NCBI RefSeq assembly: GCF_001712755.1
Contig: NZ_MDKC01000002.1
Span: 1 to 64,000 of the forward strand
DNA: 64,000 nucleotides
Direction of reading: 5' to 3'
Origin: Gottfriedia luciferensis
GTDB taxonomy: Bacteria; Bacillota; Bacilli; Bacillales; Bacillaceae_G
Numbering within the stretch: position 1 is the stretch's first letter; every line of letters begins with the position of its first letter. The position numbers and the translations under genes are program-made. This document shows positions 7,827 to 17,343 of this stretch, piece after piece. Under the pieces are notes generated by a model. That model was not told the DNA's origin. It made no database searches and worked only from the letters and a program-made list of their open reading frames with translations.

Positions 7827-7967
7827 TTATGAGTTTTTAACTTCATTAAGAGCTTCAGTATTTGATTTACTTGGAGCAAAATAACCTTCTGAATTAACTG
7901 CAGCAGGTGTAGGTTGCCCTTTATTTTTGTTTTTCTTTTTTACATGTGGATTTTGATTGTGACCCAT
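7827..7967 (-). CDS. small basic peptide gene, SASP-like (46 aa)
   Basis: 46 codons from ATG 7967, with a strong GGAGGTGAT ribosome site five bases upstream. The product begins MGHNQNPHVKKKNKNKGQPT and continues with a neutral, Ala/Ser/Asn-rich tail. Length, Lys/Asn/Gly content and lack of hydrophobic segments resemble minor small acid-soluble spore proteins or other spore-associated peptides; the exact family is not recognised. A GGCGCA...TGCGCC repeat with T run (about 7751-7792) lies downstream of its stop and may act as terminator. Confidence 0.6.
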   Translation of the reverse strand: MGHNQNPHVKKKNKNKGQPTPAAVNSEGYFAPSKSNTEALNEVKNS

Positions 7968-8048
7968 GAAATATCACCTCCAAATTTAGTATGTGCTATA
8001 TTTCCAACTTACTTTCGGAATTGTTGTTAACAATAAGTGGGAAGATTG

Positions 8049-9548
8049 CTAGGCAATTTTCTTCTCTTTTTGGGTATGTTTTCTTGAACGGTTAAGAATT
8101 AGTAAAGCTAATATTGAAAAGAAGATGGGACCTGCAATCATCCAGATTGTTGAGTTGTAATCACCCTCAATAGCCGGTTGTATGATTGTAAAAAAGTTTG
8201 CAAATCCAACTACTAATATAACGAGAATGCTTGCAAATAAAGCAGATGAATTTGATTTTAAAATTTGGAATGGTTTATCGATTTGATCATTCCTTTTAAA
8301 CATTGGATACGCAATTCCTAAGAATATATAAGGTAATGTCATTGAAACATTTGTCATTAAAGTTATTTTATTAAAAAATGCAGACGCTCCTTGACCTCCA
8401 AAGGATGTTAGGACAATGATAAATGAAACTATTGCAAATTGTACCCACATTGCATTGACAGGCATACCTTTCTCATTTGTGTCTGTAAATTTTGTTGGCC
8501 ATAAGTATTTTGGTGTACCCTTAATGATTGTTTTTAATGGAGCATAAATTAATGTGAAAAATGCTCCGGTATATGCAAGAAACATTGATAATCCAGTAAT
8601 TCTTGCAAACCAAATGCCAATTAGATCGGCAGTATGTGTTGATAATGTAAAAGCTTTTCCAAGTTCTAATCCTAAATTGTACATTAGCACATATGTTATA
8701 TTCCCTAAATTTGTAGTGCTAGCACTTAAATCATTTGACCAGTTAATAAAAATACCTACTAAAAAAATACCTAACGAATATCCTACTGAGATAATAATTG
8801 CTGAAATCGTAATGCCCTTTGGAAAATTACGTTCGGCGTTTTCTGTTTGATCAACTAATCCGCCAATTGCTTCTAAACCGCCATATGCAAAGATTGCAAA
8901 TACAACAAATGATAAGATCGCAAGGGTAGATAGATAATTTGGATTAGGTGAGTGAGCAAATGCTGATGAAAAGCTTTTAATTGGTTGAGCAAATTTTCCT
9001 CCATTGAATAGAAAAATAAGGATACTTGTGATTAGCAATACTATATTTAATGAGAAAACTGTAACCCCACCAATCGTTGTAACCTTACTAATACTTTCAA
9101 TCCCTTTAGAAGCAAAATATGTCACAACTAACATCCAAAGTAATGCTAATAAGCCAATTGATTGAGTAGATGAAAGTCCAAATAATGAAAGGGATTGGGT
9201 TTTATCTCTACCAAAAATAAACGTTGATAGCGGAATCCAAACCTTTGAAGAGACACTAACCATATAAATTACATAGGAAGAGAACCACATAAAAGTTCCA
9301 ATAAAAGCGAATCTAGGCCCAACTGAATCAGCCATCCATGTATAAATTCCACCTTCAGAATGCTTATATGCAGCTCCGAACTCAGCCATCATAAAAGCAA
9401 ATGGAATAAAAAACGTAATAGCTGAGAGTAAATACCATGGAATTGCGCTATATCCCATTAAATAAAAAGCTGTAGGTATATTTCCAAAGCCATATACAGT
9501 TGTAAATACCATTAATATTAAGCCAACAAGTGATAGTTTTTTACTCAA
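8049..9548 (-). CDS. yjeM: APC-type amino acid transporter, YjeM-like
   Basis: 499 residues, about 12 membrane helices. The sequence follows Escherichia coli YjeM closely in my recollection: the N-terminal MSKKLSLVGLILMVFTTVYG, then AFYLMGYSAIPWYLLSAITF, MMAEFGAAYKHSEGGIYTWM, SFVVFAIFAYGGLEAIGGLV, and WFARITGLSMFLAYTGAFFT. YjeM belongs to the glutamate/GABA antiporter group of the APC superfamily; the substrate here is not known. GAGGTGAGAT precedes ATG 9548. Monocistronic. A near-palindromic AT-rich stretch upstream (9565-9620) may hold its promoter. Confidence 0.85.
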   Translation of the reverse strand: MSKKLSLVGLILMVFTTVYGFGNIPTAFYLMGYSAIPWYLLSAITFFIPFAFMMAEFGAAYKHSEGGIYTWMADSVGPRFAFIGTFMWFSSYVIYMVSVSSKVWIPLSTFIFGRDKTQSLSLFGLSSTQSIGLLALLWMLVVTYFASKGIESISKVTTIGGVTVFSLNIVLLITSILIFLFNGGKFAQPIKSFSSAFAHSPNPNYLSTLAILSFVVFAIFAYGGLEAIGGLVDQTENAERNFPKGITISAIIISVGYSLGIFLVGIFINWSNDLSASTTNLGNITYVLMYNLGLELGKAFTLSTHTADLIGIWFARITGLSMFLAYTGAFFTLIYAPLKTIIKGTPKYLWPTKFTDTNEKGMPVNAMWVQFAIVSFIIVLTSFGGQGASAFFNKITLMTNVSMTLPYIFLGIAYPMFKRNDQIDKPFQILKSNSSALFASILVILVVGFANFFTIIQPAIEGDYNSTIWMIAGPIFFSILALLILNRSRKHTQKEKKIA

Positions 9549-9749
9549 GATCTCACCTCAATAAATTAGTCGATTATAAATGAATAATATTATTTTCTTC
9601 AATAATCGGTAATTTATGAGGACATAACAACCGGTCAGGTTTACTAATTTTTTAGAAATAATAAAGAATAGTTTCGTTCTATTTTTCAAACGCTAAGTTG
9701 ATTAATAAATACTTAAAACGGTTTTTTTGAAAGAGAAAGGATGAACTAA

Positions 9750-10448
9750 ATGAGCTTTAATGAAGTAGTATTAAGAGTTATATGCTCATTTTTTGTTTTA
9801 TTTATTTTAACGAGATTAATGGGGAAGAAGGAAATTAGTCAATTAGATGTTTTTACATTTATAACAGCCATAACAATAGGGAATATAGCAGCATCAATTA
9901 CGACATCTAAAACTTTAGATATTGAGGATGGAATCATTGGATTAGTTGGCTGGGCAGTTTTGACGATCGTCATGGGGTATTTAAGTTTAAAATCTAAAAC
10001 TGCACGTCGGCTGATTCTTGGTGAACCAATTATTTTAATTAGACAAGGAAAAATAATGGAAAATGCATTAAAAAAAGCCAGAATAGATACGGAGCAATTT
10101 CAAGGAATGCTTCGTAATGAGAGTATTTATTCGTTGAAAGATGTTGAGTACGCTATATTTGAAATCGATGGCAGTCTGTCCATTATGAAAACAAAAGATG
10201 TTAAAACGAAAAAAAATAAAACGTGGAAAAAAACTTTGTTATTTCCAACTTCAACAGCAGTGGTAACTGACGGGGAAGTAAATGAAGACGCATTATCAAA
10301 TTTAAACTTGGATAAAAAATGGTTAATGGCTCAACTTGAGAGGGTAGGCATAAAATCAGTTTCAGATGTGTTTTTTGTTGAAGTACAAACCGACGGGTCG
10401 TTATATATCGACTACCGAGAAGATCATTTTAATGAAGAAGAAAATTAA
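9750..10448 (+). CDS. DUF421 membrane protein (YetF/YkjA family)
   Basis: 232 residues: three N-terminal helices with the family signature FILTRLMGKKEISQLDVFTF, then a cytoplasmic DUF421 domain (RRLILGEPIILIRQGKIMEN, MLRNESIYSLKDVEYAIFEI). Members are common in spore formers and often sit with spore genes; no enzymatic role is established. AAAGGATG precedes ATG 9750, and a terminator follows directly, so it is a single-gene unit. Confidence 0.85.
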   Translation: MSFNEVVLRVICSFFVLFILTRLMGKKEISQLDVFTFITAITIGNIAASITTSKTLDIEDGIIGLVGWAVLTIVMGYLSLKSKTARRLILGEPIILIRQGKIMENALKKARIDTEQFQGMLRNESIYSLKDVEYAIFEIDGSLSIMKTKDVKTKKNKTWKKTLLFPTSTAVVTDGEVNEDALSNLNLDKKWLMAQLERVGIKSVSDVFFVEVQTDGSLYIDYREDHFNEEEN

Positions 10449-10490
10449 TTGACTCACATCCTAAAGTGGATATGAGTCAATTTAGTTTTT
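10447..10490. terminator. bidirectional terminator
   Basis: AATTGACTCACATCC TAAAGT GGATATGAGTCAATT with T runs; it serves the DUF421 gene and probably the converging mtn operon. Confidence 0.8.
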
Positions 10491-10496
10491 ATCAAA

Positions 10497-11009
10497 TTAT
10501 TCGTAAATTGGCACCCAGCCTTCAGTAGTAACAAACAATCGAACAGCAACTACTTTACGATCCTCTGCTAGTGTGAAGTAGTGGCGTACATTTGGTGGTA
10601 CAGAAATTAAATCTCCAGGATTCAAATTAACATGGAAAAAGCCTTCATTTCCTTCGATAATAAACGTTCCGTGACCGCTAACAATGAAGCGAACTTCGTC
10701 ATCTGTATGATGATGCTCACGGTTGAAGTTTTTAAGTAATTCATCAAGATTTGGAGTTGCTTCTGAAAGCGTAATAATATCACTTGCTAAATAGCCACGT
10801 CTTGATGAAATACTGTCGATTTCAGTTTTAAATGTTTCAAGAATCGCTGCTTTTTCATCATCTGATAGAATAAATTTTTCTTGTAACGAACTTTGTAATT
10901 GTTCGATATTCCAATTTTCATAAATAACACCTTGTTCTTCTAAATATGCTTTTACTTCAACATCACTTGTAATATGATAATCTTTTTTTTCTACCCAAAT
11001 TGTTGCCAT
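10497..11009 (-). CDS. mtnD: acireductone dioxygenase
   Basis: 170 residues. A cupin with the metal-binding motif HHHTDDEVRFIVSGHGTFII (His, His and Glu ligands) and the second histidine in VPPNVRHYFT. It oxidises 1,2-dihydroxy-5-(methylthio)pent-1-en-3-one (acireductone) to formate and 4-methylthio-2-oxobutyrate with Fe(II), the last oxygen-dependent step of methionine salvage. Slightly shorter than the Bacillus subtilis enzyme. Last gene of the mtnW-X-B-D operon, 16 bases after mtnB, with a GGAGG site. Its product feeds the transaminase MtnE encoded upstream. Confidence 0.95.
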   Translation of the reverse strand: MATIWVEKKDYHITSDVEVKAYLEEQGVIYENWNIEQLQSSLQEKFILSDDEKAAILETFKTEIDSISSRRGYLASDIITLSEATPNLDELLKNFNREHHHTDDEVRFIVSGHGTFIIEGNEGFFHVNLNPGDLISVPPNVRHYFTLAEDRKVVAVRLFVTTEGWVPIYE

Positions 11010-11025
11010 TCTTCATTCCTCCAAA

Positions 11026-11652
11026 TTAGTTCTTTATAAATGTATTTTTTTGTATACCTTGTAATGCGTATTGAAAAAGAAACTCATAAGCTTCTAAATG
11101 TTTCTTAGCCTCAAATGCCGATTCGGCCCATACTGTTATACCATGATTATGAATTAATACAGCACCATGATCATTCTTAATATGTGGTAGAAATTCATTT
11201 GCAAGAGTAGGGATATGCGCATGATTTTTTATAATTGGAATTGTAATTTCTGCATCTTCTTCCCATAGTCCTAATGCTTTTATAATTTCGATACCAGAAA
11301 AAGATAACTCATCTTGATATGGAAAATCCTTTGTTATAAAGTTATTTGCTAAAGTGTGTACATGTAGAACGCATTTTGCATTTGTGTGTTGATAAATTAG
11401 ACGATGCAAAATGGCTTCAGCTGATGGTTTTTTTGATTCATCCCAAACAGATTGGTCAAATTCATTAACGAGTAAAAAATCGTCATAAGTATGTTTTGTT
11501 TTATCTTTACCACTAGTTGTAACTAAAAAGTTCAAAGGCTCCTCATTTACTTTAATTGATAAATTTCCACTAGTTCCTAAAAACCAATCTCGATCAGCAA
11601 GTACTTTTTTTACTTCACGGATTTCATCATAATGTTTGAAAAAGTCCTTCAT
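11026..11652 (-). CDS. mtnB: methylthioribulose-1-phosphate dehydratase
   Basis: 208 residues, class II aldolase/adducin fold with zinc histidines in VLHVHTLANN and LIHNHGITVWA, and the substrate loop GTSGNLS. It dehydrates 5-methylthioribulose-1-phosphate to 2,3-diketo-5-methylthiopentyl-1-phosphate. The ATG at 11652 overlaps the end of mtnX by four bases, so translation is coupled. GGAGGT is upstream. Confidence 0.95.
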   Translation of the reverse strand: MKDFFKHYDEIREVKKVLADRDWFLGTSGNLSIKVNEEPLNFLVTTSGKDKTKHTYDDFLLVNEFDQSVWDESKKPSAEAILHRLIYQHTNAKCVLHVHTLANNFITKDFPYQDELSFSGIEIIKALGLWEEDAEITIPIIKNHAHIPTLANEFLPHIKNDHGAVLIHNHGITVWAESAFEAKKHLEAYEFLFQYALQGIQKNTFIKN

Positions 11653-12302
11653 ACTAGTACCTCCTTCTCTAATGAAGCTCGAATATCATCGAAATTTTCA
11701 AAAGGAATGAAAGGTAAAGATAATTCTACACATTTATCTTTTAAGAAATCTCGGGCAAAAATTAAATTTGCTTCTTTTGCAATTTGTAAGTCAGTAATTG
11801 AATCGCCAATGACAATGATAAAATCATTTGATTCACTAAATTTTCTTTTAACAGATGGTTTGCACATTCCACAATCATTCGTACAGTTTTCATCACAAGA
11901 GTGATCCCAATGAATTTTTACAGTTTGGCCTGTAAAGTCAGTACGATTACATAAAATATCCGAAGTGGGAAGATAATCCGCTAATATAGGATGAACGAAA
12001 AAATCTAGTCCGCCACTTACAACTTTTAACTCATATTGTTGAGCGCTTACAAATTGAATAAAATCGCTAAAACCATCTCGAATGACAGTACGATCAATTA
12101 CAAAATCGGTCATTTCTTGTTTTTTCGTTGAAGGAATCGTAGCAAACATTTTCTCTACGCCTTCTCGAATCGATATATTGCCATTTAATACTTCACTTGT
12201 TAATTCACTTACTGAAGGTGGAGTAAATTCTTTAATTAAATTAACGATATTGTCACCCTCTGTAATTGTTCCATCAAAGTCACAAAAAATCTTTATTGCC
12301 AT
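11649..12302 (-). CDS. mtnX: 2-hydroxy-3-keto-5-methylthiopentenyl-1-phosphate phosphatase
   Basis: 217 residues, HAD superfamily. Motif I is FCDFDGTITEGD with both catalytic aspartates, motif II VVSGG, and motif III IVIGDSITDLQIA. A Cys cluster (CDENCTNDCGMCKP) in the middle matches the MtnX family and may bind metal. It removes the phosphate from HK-MTPenyl-1-P to give acireductone; Bacillus uses MtnW plus MtnX in place of the bifunctional MtnC. It starts six bases after mtnW. Confidence 0.92.
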   Translation of the reverse strand: MAIKIFCDFDGTITEGDNIVNLIKEFTPPSVSELTSEVLNGNISIREGVEKMFATIPSTKKQEMTDFVIDRTVIRDGFSDFIQFVSAQQYELKVVSGGLDFFVHPILADYLPTSDILCNRTDFTGQTVKIHWDHSCDENCTNDCGMCKPSVKRKFSESNDFIIVIGDSITDLQIAKEANLIFARDFLKDKCVELSLPFIPFENFDDIRASLEKEVLV

Positions 12303-12308
12303 TGTTGT

Positions 12309-13529
12309 TTACCCCCAAAGTTGTAATGCTTTTTGTAGTGATGTATTTGGAAGTGCGTAGTCTTTTAGCTCAACTCCAGATAATGTTGCTGAAATTGCTT
12401 CTCTAAATGCATTACCTCCACCGATTGGTCCATCCGGGTGTCCATGCACACCGCCGCCAGCGTTGATGACTTGCTCAATTCCAAAATCTTGAATTAGTTG
12501 AGGTACAAGTCCTGGGTGAATTCCAGCAGATGGTACTGGGAATGTCTCTTTTAGTCCATTTGATACTGTTAAGTTTTCAGCGATTTTTAATGCTGTCTCT
12601 TTTTGTAATGCAACTGATCCATATGGAGAAGGGAATAGACTGAAATCTGCACCAGCAATTCGTAAAAGTTTCCCTAGTAATAATCCAGCGTCAATACCAT
12701 AAATTGGAGAGGAACTAAACGCACCCGATACAGCAGGATGTGCCATAATTGGAATATTAATTGATGGATCTTCTGCCAATCCTTGCAGTACATCAATTCC
12801 ATACGAGAACACATTTAATAAAAATACATCAGCACCAGCTTCAGCAGCACGTAATGCTTTTTCTTTTAACTCATATGTACGGCCAGTTAAATTCACCGCG
12901 TATAAAGTTTTGTGTCCTGTTTTTTCATAAACTTGGTTCAAAATATTTTTTCCGTGTGTGACGCGATCCGTAATAGAGGTAATCGTGTCAAAAAGAATCT
13001 CGTCATCTTTAATTAAATCAACGCCACCTAAAGCTTGTTTTTTTAATTCTGCTGAAATGTATTGAATATCTCTGCCGATAATTGATTTGAAAATGCTCAT
13101 TAATAAAGGTCGATCATATACATCCAACTTCTCTCGAATGCCTTTAATACCAAATTTTGGACCTGGGAAAAGAGTTAAAATGTCATCTGTAAAATTTAAA
13201 TCAATTAGTTTAATTTCACCATCAAGAGATAGCTTACCGAAAACAGTTGTTAAAATAGCTGGTAGATCAGCTGAAAAATTTAAGCTAGGATAATAGATTT
13301 CAATAATCCCTTTTGTCGCTTTATAGCCTAAAAAGTTAACGATATTTTCTTCGCATTCGATTTCATGAACTGAAATTACTTTGCCTTTATGCTTTTGTAA
13401 TTGAATTTGATCATTTTGAGGTAAATTCGTCCATGAACCAACCGTTAAACCTAGCGCAATTGACTCTGCCTTTTTTTCTAAATGATGATTTTTATCATAA
13501 ACTTGGTAAGTTGCTATTACTCCACTCAT
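12309..13529 (-). CDS. mtnW: 2,3-diketo-5-methylthiopentyl-1-phosphate enolase (RuBisCO-like)
   Basis: 406 residues, a form IV RuBisCO-like protein. The loop that carries the carbamylated lysine in RuBisCO appears here as [12 protein letters not shown], and the phosphate-binding [15 protein letters not shown] and HPAVSGAF segments are present. It tautomerises the diketo phosphate to the enol form used by MtnX. First gene downstream of the SAM-I riboswitch at 13559-13697; GGAGG-type site before ATG 13529. No carboxylase function is expected. Confidence 0.95.
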   Translation of the reverse strand: MSGVIATYQVYDKNHHLEKKAESIALGLTVGSWTNLPQNDQIQLQKHKGKVISVHEIECEENIVNFLGYKATKGIIEIYYPSLNFSADLPAILTTVFGKLSLDGEIKLIDLNFTDDILTLFPGPKFGIKGIREKLDVYDRPLLMSIFKSIIGRDIQYISAELKKQALGGVDLIKDDEILFDTITSITDRVTHGKNILNQVYEKTGHKTLYAVNLTGRTYELKEKALRAAEAGADVFLLNVFSYGIDVLQGLAEDPSINIPIMAHPAVSGAFSSSPIYGIDAGLLLGKLLRIAGADFSLFPSPYGSVALQKETALKIAENLTVSNGLKETFPVPSAGIHPGLVPQLIQDFGIEQVINAGGGVHGHPDGPIGGGNAFREAISATLSGVELKDYALPNTSLQKALQLWG

Positions 13530-13558
13530 TTCAAAACCTCCAAAAAGTTTTAATCAAA

Positions 13559-13697
13559 CAAAAAACCTCTCCACTAAGGAGAGGTTTACCTACACCTTAT
13601 CTGTCAGCAAATGCTGCGAGAATTAGCACCGTACTAGTTAACTAGCCGGTTGCCGGGTTTCGTCGGGCTCGGTCCCTCCACCTACTCTGAATAAAGT
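13559..13697 (-). ncRNA. SAM-I riboswitch (S-box) upstream of mtnW
   Basis: Read on the minus strand from 13697: CAGAGTAGGTGGAGGGACCG, then the conserved GCAACC after CCCGG, P3/P4 helices, and the closing P1 strand, followed by a terminator stem AAACCTCTCC / GGAGAGGTTT with T run (13560-13587). This is the standard S-box order: SAM binding favours termination, so mtnWXBD is expressed when SAM is low. Confidence 0.93.
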
Positions 13698-13754
13698 TAT
13701 ATTTAATTTTGAATTCTTAATCTATTCGCATTATTTCATGAACAATCACAATTG

Positions 13755-14933
13755 TCAAACATTAAATTTTGAAAATATTTCAATCTCTTTTAATCTAGCA
13801 ACTGCTTCCTTCAATCGATCCGTATCTGATAGTAGGCCGACTCTTACATAACCTTCACCATATTCTCCAAATCCATTTCCTGGAGCGACTGCAATATGAG
13901 CTTCTTCAAGCAAAAGATCAGCAAATTCCTGTGATGTAAAACCTGATGGAATTTTTAACCATGCAAAAAACGAACCTGCTGGTGCAGTTACTTCCCATCC
14001 AATTTCGTGACAACCGCTAATAAATACATTTCTACGCTCTTCATAAAGAGCTAATAGTTGTTTGACACTTTCTTGCGATTCAGTTAGTGCAACAGCGGCA
14101 GCTTCTTGAACAGCAGGGAAGATGCTAACGTAAAGATGATCCTGTAATAGATTAATTGCTGAAATAACTTCTTTATTTCCAACTGCAAAACCGATTCTCC
14201 AACCAGCCATATTATAAGTTTTAGAAAGGGTATAAATTTCAATCCCGCATTCCTTTGCTCCTGGAGTTTGAAGATAACTTAAAGGTTTTTTGCCGTCAAA
14301 ACCAAATGCACCGTAAGCAAAATCATGACAAACGGTAATCTGATTATTTTTTGCAAGCTCAACTGTTTCTTTAAAAAATTCATCAGTAGCTATAGCTCCC
14401 GTGGGATTATTTGGATAATTGATAAATAATATTTTACTAGCATCCAAAACGTCTTGAGGAATTAACTTATAATCTGGTAAAAATTGATTTTCTTCTAGTA
14501 ATGGAAGCATGTATGGAACTGTTTTTGATAGAGATATACCAGATAAATAGTCCGGATAGCCTGGGTCTGGCACTAAAATTGTATCTCCCGCATCACATAA
14601 ACAAAGTGGTAGCTCTACTAATCCAGCTTTTCCACCGAATAAGATGGCTACTTCTTCCTCTGGGTCTAAATCAACATCATACTCTCGTTTATAAAATTCT
14701 ACAACAGCATTTTTTAGAGAGCTCATTCCTCTAAACGGAGAATAGCGATGAGTTAATGGATTTTCAACAGATTGCTGTAATGCTTTTATAATATGATCAG
14801 GTGTTGGTTGATCTGGATTTCCTTGACCAAGATTAATGACATCATGACCATTACTGATTGACTGATTTACTTTTTGGACTAGTGAAGCAAAAAATTGTTT
14901 TGGTAAATTGTTTAATAGTTTACTATGATTCAA
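13755..14933 (-). CDS. mtnE: methionine salvage aminotransferase
   Basis: About 392 residues, class I/II PLP aminotransferase. The PLP lysine lies in YTLSKTYNMAGWR; INLGQGNPDQPTPDHI and NYPNNPTGA are the substrate and cofactor motifs, all strongly Bacillus MtnE-like. It transaminates 4-methylthio-2-oxobutyrate to methionine with glutamine as favoured donor. A TTG at 14933 has GGAG at good distance; the GTG at 14942 overlaps that GGAG and is less likely. It is transcribed toward mtnW but lies before the riboswitch, so it is outside that control unless by read-through. Divergent from mtnU. Confidence 0.92.
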   Translation of the reverse strand: MNHSKLLNNLPKQFFASLVQKVNQSISNGHDVINLGQGNPDQPTPDHIIKALQQSVENPLTHRYSPFRGMSSLKNAVVEFYKREYDVDLDPEEEVAILFGGKAGLVELPLCLCDAGDTILVPDPGYPDYLSGISLSKTVPYMLPLLEENQFLPDYKLIPQDVLDASKILFINYPNNPTGAIATDEFFKETVELAKNNQITVCHDFAYGAFGFDGKKPLSYLQTPGAKECGIEIYTLSKTYNMAGWRIGFAVGNKEVISAINLLQDHLYVSIFPAVQEAAAVALTESQESVKQLLALYEERRNVFISGCHEIGWEVTAPAGSFFAWLKIPSGFTSQEFADLLLEEAHIAVAPGNGFGEYGEGYVRVGLLSDTDRLKEAVARLKEIEIFSKFNV

Positions 14934-15082
14934 GTTAATCACTCCAAAAATATAATAAAATTAATTTGAATAGATCGTTTCTTAATCGAATGATTTTCAT
15001 GAACGACTGTTGCAATAACTTTCACCATCATATATGCTCGATTTAAAAATGTCTATAAAATTTAGAATAGGGTGAATAAATT

Positions 15083-15880
15083 GTGATTAAAACTGCGTGT
15101 ATTCAATCTGATGTTATATTAGGTGATTCAAAGGCTAATTTAGAGAAAATGAAAACTCAAATAAACGAAGCTGTTAAAGAAAATGTCCATATAATCGTAT
15201 TACCGGAATTATGGACAACAGGCTATTGTCTGGAAGAAATTGGCGTACACACAGATCAACAAGAAGCAGTTATTTCTGAGCTTCAGTCAATCGCAAAATC
15301 AAATAACGTAATATTGATTGCTGGTTCGTTCCCAATTGCAAGAGAAAATGGTGTAACGAATACGTTAATTGTTATAAACAATACAGGTGAAGTAGTAAAA
15401 ACCTATGATAAAGTTCATTTATTCCAGTTAATGAACGAGCATCACTATCTTCAATCAGGGGAAACTGATGGTCTTTTTGAAATCGATGGATTAACGGCTG
15501 CAGGTTTTGTTTGCTATGATTTGCGTTTTCCTGAATGGATTGGAGCGCATTCTCAAAAGGGTGCAAAAGTTTTATTTTTTGTTGCTGAATGGCCAATCCA
15601 AAGAATGAATCATTGGGAAATTTTATTAAAAGCAAGAGCAATTGAAAATCAATGTTATGTTGTTGCTTGTAATCGAGTGGGAAAAGATTTAGCGAATACA
15701 TTTGGTGGAGGATCAATGATCATTGACCCTTGGGGAGAAGTAGTTACCAAAGGCAGCACGAATGAAGAAATCGTTTTTGGCGAAATTGATCCGAAAAAAG
15801 TTGATGAAATACGTGGTACAATCCCAATTTTTGAAGACAGAAAAGAAGGAATTTACAAAAAGTTTCAAAAAAATAATTGA
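15083..15880 (+). CDS. mtnU: omega-amidase of methionine salvage (nitrilase superfamily)
   Basis: 265 residues. The nitrilase triad is visible: Glu42 in LPELW, Lys in YDKVHLF, Cys in FVCYDLRFPE. It likely hydrolyses 2-oxoglutaramate, the by-product when MtnE uses glutamine, to 2-oxoglutarate and ammonia, matching the Bacillus subtilis ykrU/mtnU neighbour of mtnE. GTG start at 15083 with AGGGTGA upstream. Its stop codon overlaps the -35 box of the mtnK promoter. Confidence 0.88.
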   Translation: MIKTACIQSDVILGDSKANLEKMKTQINEAVKENVHIIVLPELWTTGYCLEEIGVHTDQQEAVISELQSIAKSNNVILIAGSFPIARENGVTNTLIVINNTGEVVKTYDKVHLFQLMNEHHYLQSGETDGLFEIDGLTAAGFVCYDLRFPEWIGAHSQKGAKVLFFVAEWPIQRMNHWEILLKARAIENQCYVVACNRVGKDLANTFGGGSMIIDPWGEVVTKGSTNEEIVFGEIDPKKVDEIRGTIPIFEDRKEGIYKKFQKNN

Positions 15881-15906
15881 CAAATTAAAAAACGATAAAC
15901 TAAAAT
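15877..15906 (+). promoter_or_regulatory. sigma-A promoter of mtnKA
   Basis: TTGACA (15877-15882), 18-base spacer, TAAAAT (15901-15906). The -35 shares bases with the stop of mtnU. The S-box leader begins about 25 bases downstream. Confidence 0.85.
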
Positions 15907-15927
15907 ACGATTATAAAATCAAATATG

Positions 15928-16140
15928 CGAACTCTTATTTCGAGTAGGCGGAGGGATTTGGCCCGACGATGCCCAGCAACCGACCGTAATACCATTGTGA
16001 AATGGGGCGTATTGTATACGCCTGAGCTTAAATGCTCAGTAAGGCACGGTGCTAATTCCAACAGAAAAGAAATTTTCTGGTAGATAAGAGACGAAAGCCA
16101 ATTAGTATTGCCTCTTTTCGTCTCGGAAAAGAGGCTTTTT
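15928..16140 (+). ncRNA. SAM-I riboswitch (S-box) upstream of mtnK
   Basis: P1 strands ACTCTTAT (15931) and GATAAGAG (16083-16090) pair. Between them are GAGTAGGCGGAGGGA, GGCCCGACGATGCCC with GCAACC, a long P3/P4 region, and CACGGTGCTAATTCCAACA. The antiterminator can pair GAGACGAAAG with CTTTTCGTCTC, competing with the terminator GCCTCTTTT / AAAAGAGGC (16110-16136) plus T run. High SAM stops transcription before mtnK. Confidence 0.95.
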
Positions 16141-16170
16141 ATTTTGCAAAATTCAAGGGGGATGAATTTA

Positions 16171-17337
16171 GTGACTGTCATTGAACGAAAAGAATATAGA
16201 CCATTAACAGAAGCAACTGCAATTACTTATTTACAAAAACTTGGCTATTTTAAAAATGAATTATGTGAATGTATAGAAATAGGGGATGGGAATTTAAATT
16301 TAGTGTTTAAAGTTAAACCAGTAGGAAGTGAGAAAGGGCTAATTATAAAACAGGCTCTGCCATACGCAAAAGTTGTTGGTGAAAGCTGGCCACTTACATT
16401 AAAGCGAGCTACGATCGAGAGTAATGCTACAAAAATATACAATGAGCTAATCCCATTGCATGCACCGAAAATTTTAGAGCATGACGAAGATCAAGCCGTA
16501 ACTGTCATGGAGGATCTTTCACACTTACAAATTTTACGAAAAGGTTTCATTGAGAAAAAAAGCTATCCGTTTTTAGCCGAACATATCGGTGAATTTTTAG
16601 CAAAGTCATTATTTTTCACTTCTGACTTTGGAACTTCACCTGCTAAGAAGAAAGAGCTAGAGTATCTTTTTAATAATCCTGACTTATGTGATATAACAGA
16701 AAATCTTGTTTATACAGATCCATTTTTTAATAGTGAAACAAATAGTTTTGAAGAAGATTTAACAGATGAAATTCAAGAACTTTGGAATGATGCTGATCTT
16801 CAAATTGAAGTTGCGAAATTAAAATTAGATTTCTTATCGAAAAAAGAAGCTTTATTACATGGTGACCTACATACGGGAAGCATTTTCGTATCTGAGACTG
16901 AAACAAAAATAATTGACCCGGAATTTGCATTTGTAGGACCAATTGGATTTGATTTAGGGCAAATTCAAGCAAATTTACTTTTTCAACTTTTCAGCCGTAC
17001 TGAGCTAAAAGACGAAATTATCGAACACATTTTAAACATTGAAAAAGTTTTTAATGAAACATTTATTCAACTTTGGGAAGAGCATAGTGTTAGACCATTT
17101 AATCAAAAAGCTCTAATTAACGAAAAATTAGAAGGATATTGGGTGGATGCAATTGGGGTTATTGGATGTGAATTAATCCGAAGAAGTATCGGTCTTGCTC
17201 ACGTTGAAGACATTGATTCACTGGAACATAACCAAAAAATTAAAGCAAAGAAAAAAGTCTTAAAATTCGGAGTTTATTGTATAAAAAATAGATTTACTAT
17301 TAGAAATATTGGAAATTTACTTAATGGATTGGAGTAA
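16171..17337 (+). CDS. mtnK: 5-methylthioribose kinase
   Basis: 388 residues, choline-kinase-like fold: IGDGNLNLVFKV near the N-terminus (P-loop-like), VMEDLSH, catalytic LLHGDLHTGSIFV and metal-binding IIDPEFAFVGPIGFDLG. It phosphorylates methylthioribose to the 1-phosphate with ATP. GTG 16171 is preferred: AAGGGGG lies nine bases upstream, while the ATG at 16162 touches that site and earlier starts fall in the riboswitch terminator. It leads the mtnKA operon. Confidence 0.93.
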   Translation: MTVIERKEYRPLTEATAITYLQKLGYFKNELCECIEIGDGNLNLVFKVKPVGSEKGLIIKQALPYAKVVGESWPLTLKRATIESNATKIYNELIPLHAPKILEHDEDQAVTVMEDLSHLQILRKGFIEKKSYPFLAEHIGEFLAKSLFFTSDFGTSPAKKKELEYLFNNPDLCDITENLVYTDPFFNSETNSFEEDLTDEIQELWNDADLQIEVAKLKLDFLSKKEALLHGDLHTGSIFVSETETKIIDPEFAFVGPIGFDLGQIQANLLFQLFSRTELKDEIIEHILNIEKVFNETFIQLWEEHSVRPFNQKALINEKLEGYWVDAIGVIGCELIRRSIGLAHVEDIDSLEHNQKIKAKKKVLKFGVYCIKNRFTIRNIGNLLNGLE

Positions 17338-17343
17338 TAATTG

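Noticed and set aside
15372-15716. 114-codon minus-strand frame inside mtnU
   Set aside because: Shadow of a well-supported gene, no ribosome site.
16108-16170. Longer N-terminus for mtnK
   Set aside because: It would begin inside the riboswitch terminator; GTG 16171 has the ribosome site.
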